The translations under genes were made by a program, and so were the position numbers. DNA of 24,436 nt from positions 1 to 24,436 of the forward strand of contig CAZYGI010000058.1 in the NCBI GenBank assembly GCA_964647255.1, in the 5' to 3' direction. Positions within the stretch are counted from its first letter, which is position 1; the number at the start of each line of letters is the position of its first letter. This document shows, piece after piece, positions 6,275-13,504 of the stretch. The stretch is from CAWJEL01 sp964647255 (GTDB taxonomy: Bacteria; Chloroflexota; Anaerolineae; CG2-30-64-16). The notes under the pieces are model-generated. The model saw only the letters and a program-made list of their open reading frames with translations. It did no database searches and had not been told where the DNA came from.

Positions 6275-8923
6275 CTACTCTCCCCGCAACGCCTCCGCCG
6301 CGGCGATCCGCCCCATGCGCCAGGCCGGGTAGACGCCCGCCAACAGGGCCGCGACGATCGCCAACGCCAGCGCCTGGAGGAAGATGACCGGATCCGCCTG
6401 CAGCGTCATCGTCCAGCCGAACGAGCGGCGGTTGATGATGAAGATCAGCACCAGCGCCAGGACCAGCCCGGTCGGCATCGCCAGCAGCCCGGCCGCCGCG
6501 CCGATCAGCCCGGTCTCCAGCAGCACCAGGCCGCGGAACTGCCTGACCGTCAATCCCACAGCGCGCATCAGACCGTACTCGCGGCCGCGTTCCAACTGGA
6601 GCGACAGCAGCGCGCTCAGCACGCCGATGAACGCCACGATGGCAGCCAGGAGCTGCAGCGCGCCGGTGATCGCGAACGCCCGGTCGAATACCGCCAGCGC
6701 CTCGTCGCGCAGGGCCTGGTTGGGCCGCACGATGACGCCCTGGGCGCCGATCAGCGCGGCCTGCAGCGCCCGCACGTTGGCATCCAGGTCTTCACCGGGT
6801 TTCAGCACCATCAAGGCCGCAGTGACGGCCCGATCTTCCCAGTACTGCCGGTACAGATCCAGGCCCATCATCACGGTGCCCTGGCTGTTCGAGTAATCGC
6901 GGTAGATCCCCGCCACCGGGAACGTCTGGGGGCCGCGGTCGGTGTACAGGGTGACCGTGGCCCCGCGCGCGCGGAGCCCCAGGCGATTCGCCAACGGCTC
7001 GCTGGCCAACACCGCGCCGTTTTTGACCGCCTGCGCGGCCGCCTCCCGGCCGCCGTCCGTCGAGAGGAAGACGCGCGGCGCGGTAAAATCCTCGTCGGAC
7101 ACGGCCGTCACCGCAATGGCGCCGTCAGGCGATGACACATCCACCGAGCGCAGCACATCCCACCGCTGCGCGGCCGGCCATCGGCTCACCACGTCGAGCA
7201 CCTGTGGGTCGAGCGGCACCGACGAGCGGGTGGCCGTCAGCCCCGGCGCCGAGACATAGATGTCGCCCCAGAGGGTCTGCCCCAGCCAGGTGACCACCGT
7301 GGTGCGGAAGCTGCCTACCATCAGCCCGACGCCGATGGTCACGGAGACGGCCACCATCAGGCTGGCGATCGCGACCGCGGTCCGGCTCAGCGCACCCGAC
7401 ACGCTGCGCGGCGCCATCCGGCCGAGGACGCCGAAAACCCGGCGCATCAGAGGGGTGATGCCGCGCAGGGAGACCAGGGTGAAGGCTGGGGCCAACAGCG
7501 CGAAGCCGATGGTGAGGAAAAAGATGCCGGCAAAGCTGATGACCAGGCCCTGACCCGAGCTTATCGCCAGGCTGCGGGCCGGGAGGGCGAGCAGCCCACC
7601 CCCGACGGCGATCCCGGCGGCTCCCGCGAGCGCGGTCAACGGCACCAACCGGCGCGCCGTCTCCTCCAGGCCGGAACGCGTCAACGCCAGGCGCGGGGGC
7701 ACCGATGCGGCCTCCCAGGCCGGCAGCGCCGCGGAGACGACCGTCGCCAGGATGCCGAGCACCGCGCCCTTGGCCAGGCTGGCGACCGGTATCGCGATCC
7801 CGCGCACGGTCACGACGAAATAGAGGTCGTTGATGGTCTGCGTCACAGCCCGCACCGCGCCCTGGCCGAGGAAGACGCCCAGCCCCAGGCCGAGCAGCGC
7901 GCCGAGCGCGCCGACCAGCGCCGCCTCGCTCAGCACCAGCCAGCCGATCTCACCCCGCGTCACGCCCAGGCAGCGCAGCGTCCCGAACATCGGCCGCCGC
8001 TGCACCACGGAGAAGGTCATGCTGTTGTAGATGAGGAACATCCCGACCACCAGCGCCAGCAGGCTGAGGGCCGTCAGGTTCGTGCGGAAGGCCGCGGTCA
8101 TCTGCGCCAACGCGCCTGAGCGGATCCGCACCGGGACGATCTGGGCATCCGATGGTAAATTCGCAGTAACGACTTCAGTCGTTTCCGTTCCCGGACGACT
8201 GAAGTCGTCACGACCAACGTCCGGCAGGATCAAGTCCACATGGCTCAGGCGCCCGACCATGCCCAGCGCCTCCTGCGCGGTCGCGATGTCGGCCAGGATC
8301 ATCCCATCGAGTGCGCGGCGGGTCAGCGCATCGCTGGGACGCAGCAGCCCCGCCACAAAACCCGTCACCTGCCGGCCGCCGGCATTGAGCAGGATCGAAT
8401 CGCCCAGCGCCAGCCCGTATTCGGCCGCAAGGCCATCCGAGACCAACAGCGCACCGGGCCGGGTGAGGAAGGCAACAAGCTGATCCACCCCGCCAACGAC
8501 CCCGGGGCCCGCGGCGCCGCTCGTCTCCGCCTCTGCGGCTCCGTTCCCGGATGGCGCCAGATAGGACCTGAACGGCGCTTCAGCGAACGGATCCACGCCG
8601 AGCAGTTGGATCGGCCGGCTGCCGAGCTGCGGCGAGGTGACGTAATCCGTCACGATGGGCGCGGCCGCGACCGGGACGCCGGCGGTGCGCAGGCGGGTGT
8701 ACACCGCCTCGTCCAGCCCGGCCGGCCCGCCGATGATCTGGTGCGTGGCGCGGCCGGCGATGGCGTCGGTGCTGAGGTCAAAGGCGCGGCTGGCCGCGCT
8801 GTTCGCCAGATCAATGGCGACCATCACCGCCACGCCGAGCGCGATGCCGAGGATCATCAGCGCCGTCTGCCACGGGTGGCGGCGCAGATAGCGCCAGCCG
8901 ACGTTCCGAAGCGCGCGATTCAT
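6275..8923 (-). CDS. ABC transporter permease, fused double FtsX domain (AttFG/LolCE-like)
   Basis: 882 aa, about twice the length of a single LolC/MacB-type permease. Order: TM1 (about 19-40), a large extracytoplasmic MacB-PCD-like domain (41-280), FtsX domain with three TMs (284-410), two middle TMs (about 430-448 and 460-485), a further TM (about 515-538), a second extracytoplasmic region, then a second FtsX domain (about 757-876). RRPMFGTLRCLGVTRGEI and ERGREYGLMRAVGLTVRQF are the two matching cytoplasmic coupling segments. One chain thus supplies both halves of a transporter. It overlaps the upstream ATPase gene by ATGA. Residues 239-252 (DDFSRPGTETTEVV) derive from in-frame palindromes. 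It likely moves lipids, lipoproteins or hydrophobic compounds; the substrate is not readable. Confidence 0.88.
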   Translation of the reverse strand: MNRALRNVGWRYLRRHPWQTALMILGIALGVAVMVAIDLANSAASRAFDLSTDAIAGRATHQIIGGPAGLDEAVYTRLRTAGVPVAAAPIVTDYVTSPQLGSRPIQLLGVDPFAEAPFRSYLAPSGNGAAEAETSGAAGPGVVGGVDQLVAFLTRPGALLVSDGLAAEYGLALGDSILLNAGGRQVTGFVAGLLRPSDALTRRALDGMILADIATAQEALGMVGRLSHVDLILPDVGRDDFSRPGTETTEVVTANLPSDAQIVPVRIRSGALAQMTAAFRTNLTALSLLALVVGMFLIYNSMTFSVVQRRPMFGTLRCLGVTRGEIGWLVLSEAALVGALGALLGLGLGVFLGQGAVRAVTQTINDLYFVVTVRGIAIPVASLAKGAVLGILATVVSAALPAWEAASVPPRLALTRSGLEETARRLVPLTALAGAAGIAVGGGLLALPARSLAISSGQGLVISFAGIFFLTIGFALLAPAFTLVSLRGITPLMRRVFGVLGRMAPRSVSGALSRTAVAIASLMVAVSVTIGVGLMVGSFRTTVVTWLGQTLWGDIYVSAPGLTATRSSVPLDPQVLDVVSRWPAAQRWDVLRSVDVSSPDGAIAVTAVSDEDFTAPRVFLSTDGGREAAAQAVKNGAVLASEPLANRLGLRARGATVTLYTDRGPQTFPVAGIYRDYSNSQGTVMMGLDLYRQYWEDRAVTAALMVLKPGEDLDANVRALQAALIGAQGVIVRPNQALRDEALAVFDRAFAITGALQLLAAIVAFIGVLSALLSLQLERGREYGLMRAVGLTVRQFRGLVLLETGLIGAAAGLLAMPTGLVLALVLIFIINRRSFGWTMTLQADPVIFLQALALAIVAALLAGVYPAWRMGRIAAAEALRGE
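8168..8209. repeat. Mirror pair of palindromes in frame within the permease gene
   Basis: AACGACT-TC-AGTCGTT (8168-8183) and GACGACT-GA-AGTCGTC (8194-8209). The core of the second is the reverse complement of the first, so the pair is also one larger inverted repeat. The ACGACTTCAGTCGT core is the same as in repeats R1 and R2. Confidence 0.85.
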
Positions 8924-9702
8924 ACGCGGATCTCGCCCGCCTCATCGGCGCAGAGTCCGCGCGGGCAAGGCTCAAAACGACCGCGGTGCAATCGGAAGAT
9001 GCGATCGGCCCGCGCGGCCGATTCGGCGCTGTGCGTGACCATCAGCAAATTCTTGCCCGCCTGCCGCGTCAACCGGTCGAGCAGCGCCAGCACGCTTCCG
9101 CCGGTGCCCTCGTCCAGGTTGCCGGTCGGCTCATCGGCCAACACCAGCAGCGGATCGTGGATCAACGCCCGCGCGATGGCGACGCGCTGCTGCTCGCCGC
9201 CGGAGAGCTTGTCGGGGAAGGTCGCGGCCCGGTCGAGCAGGCCCACTGCGTCGAGCAGCGGCTCAGCCGCCGCGCGCGCGACTTTCTGAGAGGTCCCGTT
9301 CAGCTCCAGCGGCAGCGTCACGTTTTCTAGCACCGAGAGGGTGGGGATCAGGTTGAAGAATTGGAAGATGAAGCCGATGTTGCGGCGGCGGAACAGCGTC
9401 CGCTCGCGCTCGCTCAGCGCGGTCAGCTCCCGATCGCCCACCCAGATCTGCCCCGCGTCGGCACGGTCAATGCCGCTGACCAGGTTCAGCAGGGTGCTCT
9501 TGCCGCTGCCGCTGCGGCCGAGCAGCGCGACGAACTCCCCGCGGGCGAACTCCGCGGACGCGTCTTCCAGCACCACGCGTCGGCGGTCGCCTTCCTGGTA
9601 GGCTTTGGAGAGGCCGCGCAGGCGGATGAAGGCGCCGTCATCGGGCGCGCCCGCGCGCGTCTCGGTGGCGGCAGCCCCGGTCAGCAAAGACAGAAACGAC
9701 AT
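8920..9702 (-). CDS. ABC transporter ATP-binding protein (LolD/MacB type, AttE-like)
   Basis: 260 aa from ATG 9702. Walker A GRSGSGKST (62-70), Q-loop FQF (Q114), signature LSGGEQQR (166-173), Walker B LLVLADEPTGNLD (E191 catalytic) and switch H224. LADEPTGNLD and the FRRRNIGFIFQFFNL stretch are characteristic of the LolD/MacB/FtsE class, which energises FtsX-type permeases. An upstream in-frame start at 9777 would translate through an inverted repeat, so the internal ATG with GAGGG just before it is preferred. It is the first gene of the ATPase-permease-AttH operon and overlaps the permease start by 4 nt. The C-terminal tail PCPRGLCADEAGEIRV is a small extension carrying two cysteines. Confidence 0.92.
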   Translation of the reverse strand: MSFLSLLTGAAATETRAGAPDDGAFIRLRGLSKAYQEGDRRRVVLEDASAEFARGEFVALLGRSGSGKSTLLNLVSGIDRADAGQIWVGDRELTALSERERTLFRRRNIGFIFQFFNLIPTLSVLENVTLPLELNGTSQKVARAAAEPLLDAVGLLDRAATFPDKLSGGEQQRVAIARALIHDPLLVLADEPTGNLDEGTGGSVLALLDRLTRQAGKNLLMVTHSAESAARADRIFRLHRGRFEPCPRGLCADEAGEIRV

Positions 9703-9755
9703 GATCCCTCGGTGCAGCGGAATGATTTGGAAATACCAGGGCAAATTCGCGGGGC

Positions 9756-9806
9756 GAGCATCCTCAGATGCGGCCAACCGAATACCGTTCGCATCTCAGG
9801 ATGCTC
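9756..9806. repeat. 17-bp inverted repeat upstream of the ATPase gene
   Basis: GAGCATCCTCAGATGCG (9756-9772) and CGCATCTCAGGATGCTC (9790-9806) pair with one central mismatch around a 17-nt loop. Located in the leader of the ABC operon, it is either a dispersed palindromic repeat or a leader hairpin. Confidence 0.75.
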
Positions 9807-9885
9807 TTTCCGCCAGCGCCGGCGTTGAGCACGCCAAAACGATTAAACTTAGTCTACCGCGCGGCAGCGGCCGGTGCAGTAAGCA

Positions 9886-9904
9886 CTTGTCCGAAGTGGA
9901 CAAG
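9886..9904. repeat. Small perfect hairpin in the intergenic region
   Basis: CTTGTCC-GAAGT-GGACAAG lies between the ABC operon leader and the hicA terminator. No T-run follows on either strand. The function is unknown. The rest of 9807-9940 shows no gene. Confidence 0.5.
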
Positions 9905-9940
9905 CCCTGGACGCGGAAGCTGATAGGGCGTCACCAACAC

Positions 9941-9977
9941 AAAAAACGATCCCCCGAAGTCATGGCTTCGGAGGATC
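9941..9977 (-). terminator. Rho-independent terminator of hicBA
   Basis: On minus, the hairpin GATCCTCCGAAG/CTTCGGGGGATC (11 of 12 paired, 6-nt loop) is followed by GTTTTTT. It starts 33 nt after the hicA stop. Confidence 0.88.
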
Positions 9978-10009
9978 TGCACTGACGACTTGAGACGCCA
10001 ACCTGCAAA

Positions 10010-10243
10010 CTACAACTCACCTAACTCATCAACAAACTGGTCAGGAGTGATCTCAGCTTCCCGAAGGATTTCGCGAATCAGGGGGCGAGCCAGATCCCTG
10101 CCCGGATGATTCGGAACGGTCGTGGTTCGACCATCTGCATGACGGTAGAAAGCGTGGCTTCCCTTTTGCCTGAGGATGACAAAGCCGCGGCGTCGCAAAA
10201 ACGCATCCATCGTCTTGAAGTCAACAATCGGCAACCGCGTCAC
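10010..10243 (-). CDS. hicA: HicA-family mRNA interferase toxin
   Basis: 77 aa, standard HicA size. The double-stranded RNA-binding-like fold is recognised by FLRRRGFVILRQKGSHAFYR, with the catalytic histidine H30 in the GSH motif, and TTVPNHPGRDLARPLIREIL. It cleaves mRNA independently of the ribosome when free of HicB. The start is a GTG at 10243 overlapping the hicB stop (GTGA), so translation is coupled. The order antitoxin-then-toxin is the less common arrangement for HicAB, but it is well known in the family. All key residues are present, so it is likely active. Confidence 0.92.
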   Translation of the reverse strand: MTRLPIVDFKTMDAFLRRRGFVILRQKGSHAFYRHADGRTTTVPNHPGRDLARPLIREILREAEITPDQFVDELGEL

Positions 10244-10458
10244 ACCGCCACCTCAACCTGCTGAAGTCCCACAAGACGAGGGATCTCGTCGAGGGACAGG
10301 CGGGTCACTTCCAGACAAAGCTCAACGACTTCTCTGAGATTGGCTTGCAACTCATCAAGCGTTGCGCCCTGCGTATGGGCGCCCCGAATGCCGGGGACCA
10401 CCCCAACGTAGAGCTTCGTTTCGGGATCAAACTCAACATACGCCGTCACGGTTCTCAT
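10240..10458 (-). CDS. hicB: HicB-family antitoxin
   Basis: 72 aa. Short HicB type consisting of the partial RNase H-like fold: AYVEFDPETKLYVGVVPGI, then THAQGAT-like HTQGATLDELQANLREVVEL. No separate C-terminal DNA-binding domain is visible, so autoregulation may depend on the fold itself or on the HicA complex. ATG 10458 is chosen over GTG 10461 because GGAGG stands 6 nt before it. It is preceded by an exact sigma-70 consensus promoter, which suggests that strong expression must be held down by repression. Confidence 0.9.
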   Translation of the reverse strand: MRTVTAYVEFDPETKLYVGVVPGIRGAHTQGATLDELQANLREVVELCLEVTRLSLDEIPRLVGLQQVEVAV

Positions 10459-10470
10459 CACTCACCTCCA

Positions 10471-10521
10471 ATTGTCAATCAGCCTCACCTGGATTATAGG
10501 TTGGCCATAGGGAGATGTCAA
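10471..10521 (-). promoter_or_regulatory. Consensus promoter and candidate operator of hicBA
   Basis: On minus: TTGACA (10521-10516), a 17-nt spacer, then TATAAT (10498-10493), a perfect match in both boxes. The -35 box overlaps the TGA stop of iorB. The palindrome ATTG-T-CAAT at 10471-10479 lies between promoter and RBS and may be the operator. Confidence 0.85.
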
Positions 10522-11123
10522 ACCGCCTCGCGCCCCGCCCCGAACGCCTTACGGTTCAGCTCCACATACTTCGCGGGCACGCGGCCCTCGATCACCCGCA
10601 GCCAGTCGGCCGGCGTCAGCTCGGGCGCCAGCCCGGAACGCTCGATCAACGCCGAAAGCGCGCCCAACAGGACGACGTTCGCCGCCCTGGCGTTGCCCAG
10701 CTCCGTGGCGATGCGCTCGCCGTCCACGTAGACCGCCTGGTCCGTGACCTCAGCGACCTTCGCCCGCAGCCGGTCGTCGTCCGGGTAGGGCTGACCGCCG
10801 GAGGTGACGGTGACGGGCTTGATGGCCTGCAGGTTAATCACTGCCAGCGCGCCGCGGCGGAGCTGGCCCAGGTTGCGGAGCGCCTCGGCCACCTCGAACG
10901 CCAGGTAGACGTCCACCTCGCCCGCGCCGACCAGCGGCGAGTAGACGACCTTGCCCCACCGCACGAAGCTGGTGACGCTGCCGCCGCGCTGCGACATGCC
11001 GTGCACCTCGGCCTGCTTGGCCTGGTAGCCCGCCGCCAGCCCCACGTTCACCAATACATCGCTCGCCAGAATCGTACCCTGCCCGCCGACGCCGGCGAGG
11101 AGGAAGTTGAGGGTGTTTGTCAT
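10518..11123 (-). CDS. iorB: Indolepyruvate:ferredoxin oxidoreductase, beta subunit
   Basis: 201 aa. Gamma-type 2-oxoacid oxidoreductase domain with the opening LLAGVGGQGTILASDVL, then EVHGMSQRGGSVTSFVRWG, both diagnostic of IorB. With IorA it oxidatively decarboxylates aryl pyruvates (from Trp, Phe, Tyr) to aryl-acetyl-CoA and reduces ferredoxin, an anaerobic amino-acid fermentation step. The RBS is weak (GGCGAAACTATC before ATG 11123), and the gene is 266 bp downstream of iorA across a repeat-filled gap. The two may therefore be translated at unequal rates, or iorB may have its own promoter in that gap; none was clear. Confidence 0.93.
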   Translation of the reverse strand: MTNTLNFLLAGVGGQGTILASDVLVNVGLAAGYQAKQAEVHGMSQRGGSVTSFVRWGKVVYSPLVGAGEVDVYLAFEVAEALRNLGQLRRGALAVINLQAIKPVTVTSGGQPYPDDDRLRAKVAEVTDQAVYVDGERIATELGNARAANVVLLGALSALIERSGLAPELTPADWLRVIEGRVPAKYVELNRKAFGAGREAV

Positions 11124-11389
11124 GATAGTTTCGCCTTTGATAGTGTTAGGGACTGGGAACTAGAGACCAGAGACTAGTACACGAGGGCTGAAGTCTGCCG
11201 GTGTTTTGGTAGTAACGACTTCAGTCGTTCTGGCCGGCGCCAACGACTAAAGTCGTTACTACGAGCCCTGGCCGCACTTGCGCCAAACCGTACTAGGAAC
11301 TAAGGGCGTTGGTCATTTGCGCATATCGCAGCCTGGCGCCACCTGGCGCCTCGTTCCCTGGCCCCCCTCGTCCCCAGCACCTGGTCCCC
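11124..11389. other. Repeat-filled gap between iorA and iorB
   Basis: Holds a short-word tract (11143-11176; GGGACTGG/ACTAGAGACC words), repeat R2 (11178-11258), and a CCTGGCGCC/CCCTGGCCCC-rich tract near 11332-11385. CTAGTAC at 11174-11180 and GTACTAG at 11290-11296 are mirrored and could mark element ends around R2. No gene seen. Confidence 0.6.
11178..11258. repeat. Dispersed repeat R2, copy of 1811-1890
   Basis: 81 bp, about 94% identical to R1. It contains two perfect palindromes: AACGACT-TC-AGTCGTT and AACGACT-AA-AGTCGTT. Same orientation on the plus strand as R1. Confidence 0.88.
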
Positions 11390-13201
11390 TCATCCCCGAA
11401 ACGTAATCGCATCCCGCGGGCACACCTGCGCGCAGACCTCGCAGCCGGTGCACAGCGACGCATCAATCAGCGCCTTGGGGCGTTGGGTCTTCTCATCCAG
11501 CTCGTCGCTCTTCAGGATGGCCGGGCAGCCGATGCGGAAGCAGAGCGTGCAGCCGTTGCAGGTATCAAGCACCTCCAGCGGCACCCACCGCTTGCGCGCC
11601 GATGGCAGCAGTGCGCACTCTTCCTCGGTGATCAGCACCGACGGCTCGTCGAGCTTGAGGTACTCCCGAAGCGTCTTCTCGATCTCCTCCACGTGGTACG
11701 CCGGCACGGTCTTGACGTGTTTGACCCCGAGCGCACGTACCAACGGCTCCAGTTCGATCCTCGGCGCGGGCCGGCCCTGCAGCGTGTGGCCGGAGCCCGG
11801 GTTCTCCTGCTGGCCGGTCATGCCGGTGACGCGGTTGTCCATGATGATCGTGGTCACCGGGCTTTGATTGTAGACCACGTTCGCCAGCGCCGGGATGCCG
11901 GTGTGGAAGAAGGTCGAATCGCCGATCACCGCGACGTGATGCTCCGGGCTGCCCGCTTTGGCTGCGCCGTGCGCCACCGCGATCCCCGCGCCCATGCAGC
12001 CGCAGGTATGGATCGCGCTCAGCGGCGCGATCAGGCCCAGGGTGTAGCAGCCAATGTCACCGTTTACCGGCACTTTCAGCTTATTCAGAACGTAAAAGGA
12101 GCTGCGGTGAGGGCAGCCGGGGCAGAGGACGGGCGGGCGGGCGGGCAACTGGCCCACGTCCACGCCGGTCAGCGCCACGTGGAGGTCGCCCGGCAGCAGC
12201 CCCGCGTGGATAGCGCTCTCGCGCACCACGCGCGGGTCAAACTCGCCGACCAGCGGGAAGATGCTCTTACCCTCGCACGGGATGCCGAGCAGCCGGACCG
12301 CTTCCTCGATGAACGGGTCCAGTTCCTCGATCACAATCAGCCGCTCCACCGAGGCCGCGAAGTCACGGATCTGCCGTTCCGGCAGCGGCCAGGTCATGCC
12401 GAGCTTCAACACCGCCGCCGTGGGAAAAACCTCTTTCGCGTACTGGTACGACACGCCGCAGGTGATGATGCCCAGCGCCCGGTCGCCCGGCTCGACCCGG
12501 TTGAATGGGCACGTCTCGGCGTACTCGGCCACGGCCCGGATGCGCGCCTCGATCACCGGGTGGCGCTTGACCGCGTTGCCGGGCACCATGACGTATTTGG
12601 CCGGGTTGCGGGGGAACTTTCCGATTGCGGATTGTGGATTGCGAATTGCGGATTCGTCATCCTCTGATTCACTGATTTGCCGATTCGTCAGCTCCACCGC
12701 GCTCGTCGAGTGGCACACGCGCGTGGTCAGCCGCAGGAGCACCGGGGTGTCGAACCGCTCGCTCAGCTCGAACGCGGCGACGGTGAGGTCCTTCGCCTCC
12801 TGGCTGTCGCTCGGCTCCAGGCAGGGGACGCGCGCGAACTTGGCGAAGGTGCGGTTGTCCTGCTCGTTCTGGCTGGAGTGCATCGCCGGGTCGTCGGCGG
12901 TGACGATCACCAGGCCCGCCTCCATGCCGGTCATGGACGCGTACATGAAGGCGTCGGCCGCGACGTTCAGGCCGACGTGCTTCATGGTTGCCAGGGCACG
13001 CTTTCCCGCGTACGCGGCGCCGATCGCCACGTCCACGGCCACTTTTTCGTTGGTCGCCCATTCGGCGTACACGTTCGGGAAGCGGGCAAATTCCTCGAGG
13101 ATTTCGGTGCTGGGGGTGCCGGGGTAGGCGGAGGCGACGGCCACACCGGCCTCCCACGCCCCGCGGGCCACGGCTTCGTCGCCGGAAAGCATTCGGATCA
13201 C
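11390..13201 (-). CDS. iorA: Indolepyruvate:ferredoxin oxidoreductase, alpha subunit
   Basis: 603 aa. The N-terminal pyrimidine-binding domain starts MLSGDEAVARGAWEAGV and AYPGTPSTEI. The middle and C-terminal TPP domain has GDIGCYTLGLIAPL, GDSTFFHTG and TIIMDNRVTGMTG. Two 4Fe-4S clusters follow in the last 56 residues (C548, C551, C554, C559; C584, C587, C590, C594). GTG 13201 is chosen because GGAGG lies 7 nt upstream; the next ATG would be 16 nt from it. Residues about 171-194 (ISESEDDESAIRNPQSAIG) are a low-complexity insertion made by an ATTGCGGATT-type tandem tract that stays in frame. This lies between the first domain and the linker region. Confidence 0.95.
   Translation of the reverse strand: MIRMLSGDEAVARGAWEAGVAVASAYPGTPSTEILEEFARFPNVYAEWATNEKVAVDVAIGAAYAGKRALATMKHVGLNVAADAFMYASMTGMEAGLVIVTADDPAMHSSQNEQDNRTFAKFARVPCLEPSDSQEAKDLTVAAFELSERFDTPVLLRLTTRVCHSTSAVELTNRQISESEDDESAIRNPQSAIGKFPRNPAKYVMVPGNAVKRHPVIEARIRAVAEYAETCPFNRVEPGDRALGIITCGVSYQYAKEVFPTAAVLKLGMTWPLPERQIRDFAASVERLIVIEELDPFIEEAVRLLGIPCEGKSIFPLVGEFDPRVVRESAIHAGLLPGDLHVALTGVDVGQLPARPPVLCPGCPHRSSFYVLNKLKVPVNGDIGCYTLGLIAPLSAIHTCGCMGAGIAVAHGAAKAGSPEHHVAVIGDSTFFHTGIPALANVVYNQSPVTTIIMDNRVTGMTGQQENPGSGHTLQGRPAPRIELEPLVRALGVKHVKTVPAYHVEEIEKTLREYLKLDEPSVLITEEECALLPSARKRWVPLEVLDTCNGCTLCFRIGCPAILKSDELDEKTQRPKALIDASLCTGCEVCAQVCPRDAITFRG
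12622..12688. repeat. Short-word tandem tract inside iorA
   Basis: Degenerate words of ATTGCGGATT and CTGATTCACTGATTTGCC type. In frame, adding an Ile/Arg/Asn/Gln/Ser-rich linker to IorA. Confidence 0.75.
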
Positions 13202-13213
13202 GGGCTTACCTCC

Positions 13214-13273
13214 GTTGGTAAGTTGGTTTGATGGTCAGTTGGTTGGTTAGTTGGTTAGTTGGTTGGTTGGCTG
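13214..13273. repeat. GTTGGTTA tandem tract in the iorA leader
   Basis: Repeated 4-8 nt words (GTTG, GTTA, GTTTGATG) directly upstream of the iorA RBS. On the transcript this is an AACCAACTAACC-rich, weakly structured leader. Confidence 0.75.
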
Positions 13274-13340
13274 GCGTCGGATTCAGCATGAAAGATAACA
13301 GGAAGATACGGGATGCACCATGACGCGGGTCAGGGAACCG

Positions 13341-13456
13341 GGCATCGGTTGAAACCGACGCCTGATAGGCAAAATCTGTTCAAACGGATTAGCGCAGCGT
13401 CGAGAGTGAACCCGTTTCAACGGGGTTGGGCCTCCCAGACGCCGAATTCATTCGGT
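13341..13456. repeat. Cluster of four different hairpins with TTCA-type centres
   Basis: 13341-13362: GGCATCGGTT-GA-AACCGACGCC, one mismatch. 13373-13390: AATCTGTT-CA-AACGGATT, one G.U. 13409-13426: AACCCGTT-TC-AACGGGGTT, one mismatch. 13441-13456: GCCGAAT-TC-ATTCGGT, one G.U. The arms differ completely but all have a two-base centre. The 13202-13504 gap holds these and the tandem tract, and no gene. Confidence 0.75.
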
Positions 13457-13504
13457 GGCCCCCGTCAGCAGATTTCTGTCACCACCCACACTCGGCCTTC
13501 AACT

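Noticed and set aside
11175..11295. R2 as a certain IS630-derived MITE with TA duplication
   Set aside because: Only CTAGTAC/GTACTAG match at the ends (about half of the next ten bases agree), and copy R1 lacks the right-hand end; kept only as a possibility.
11309..12667. 452-codon plus-strand frame opposite iorA
   Set aside because: Antisense to an unmistakable IorA with TPP and 4Fe-4S motifs; no domain signature of its own.
13341..13456. CRISPR-like array made of the repeated hairpins
   Set aside because: The hairpins differ in sequence and spacing, with no constant repeat and no cas gene in the window.
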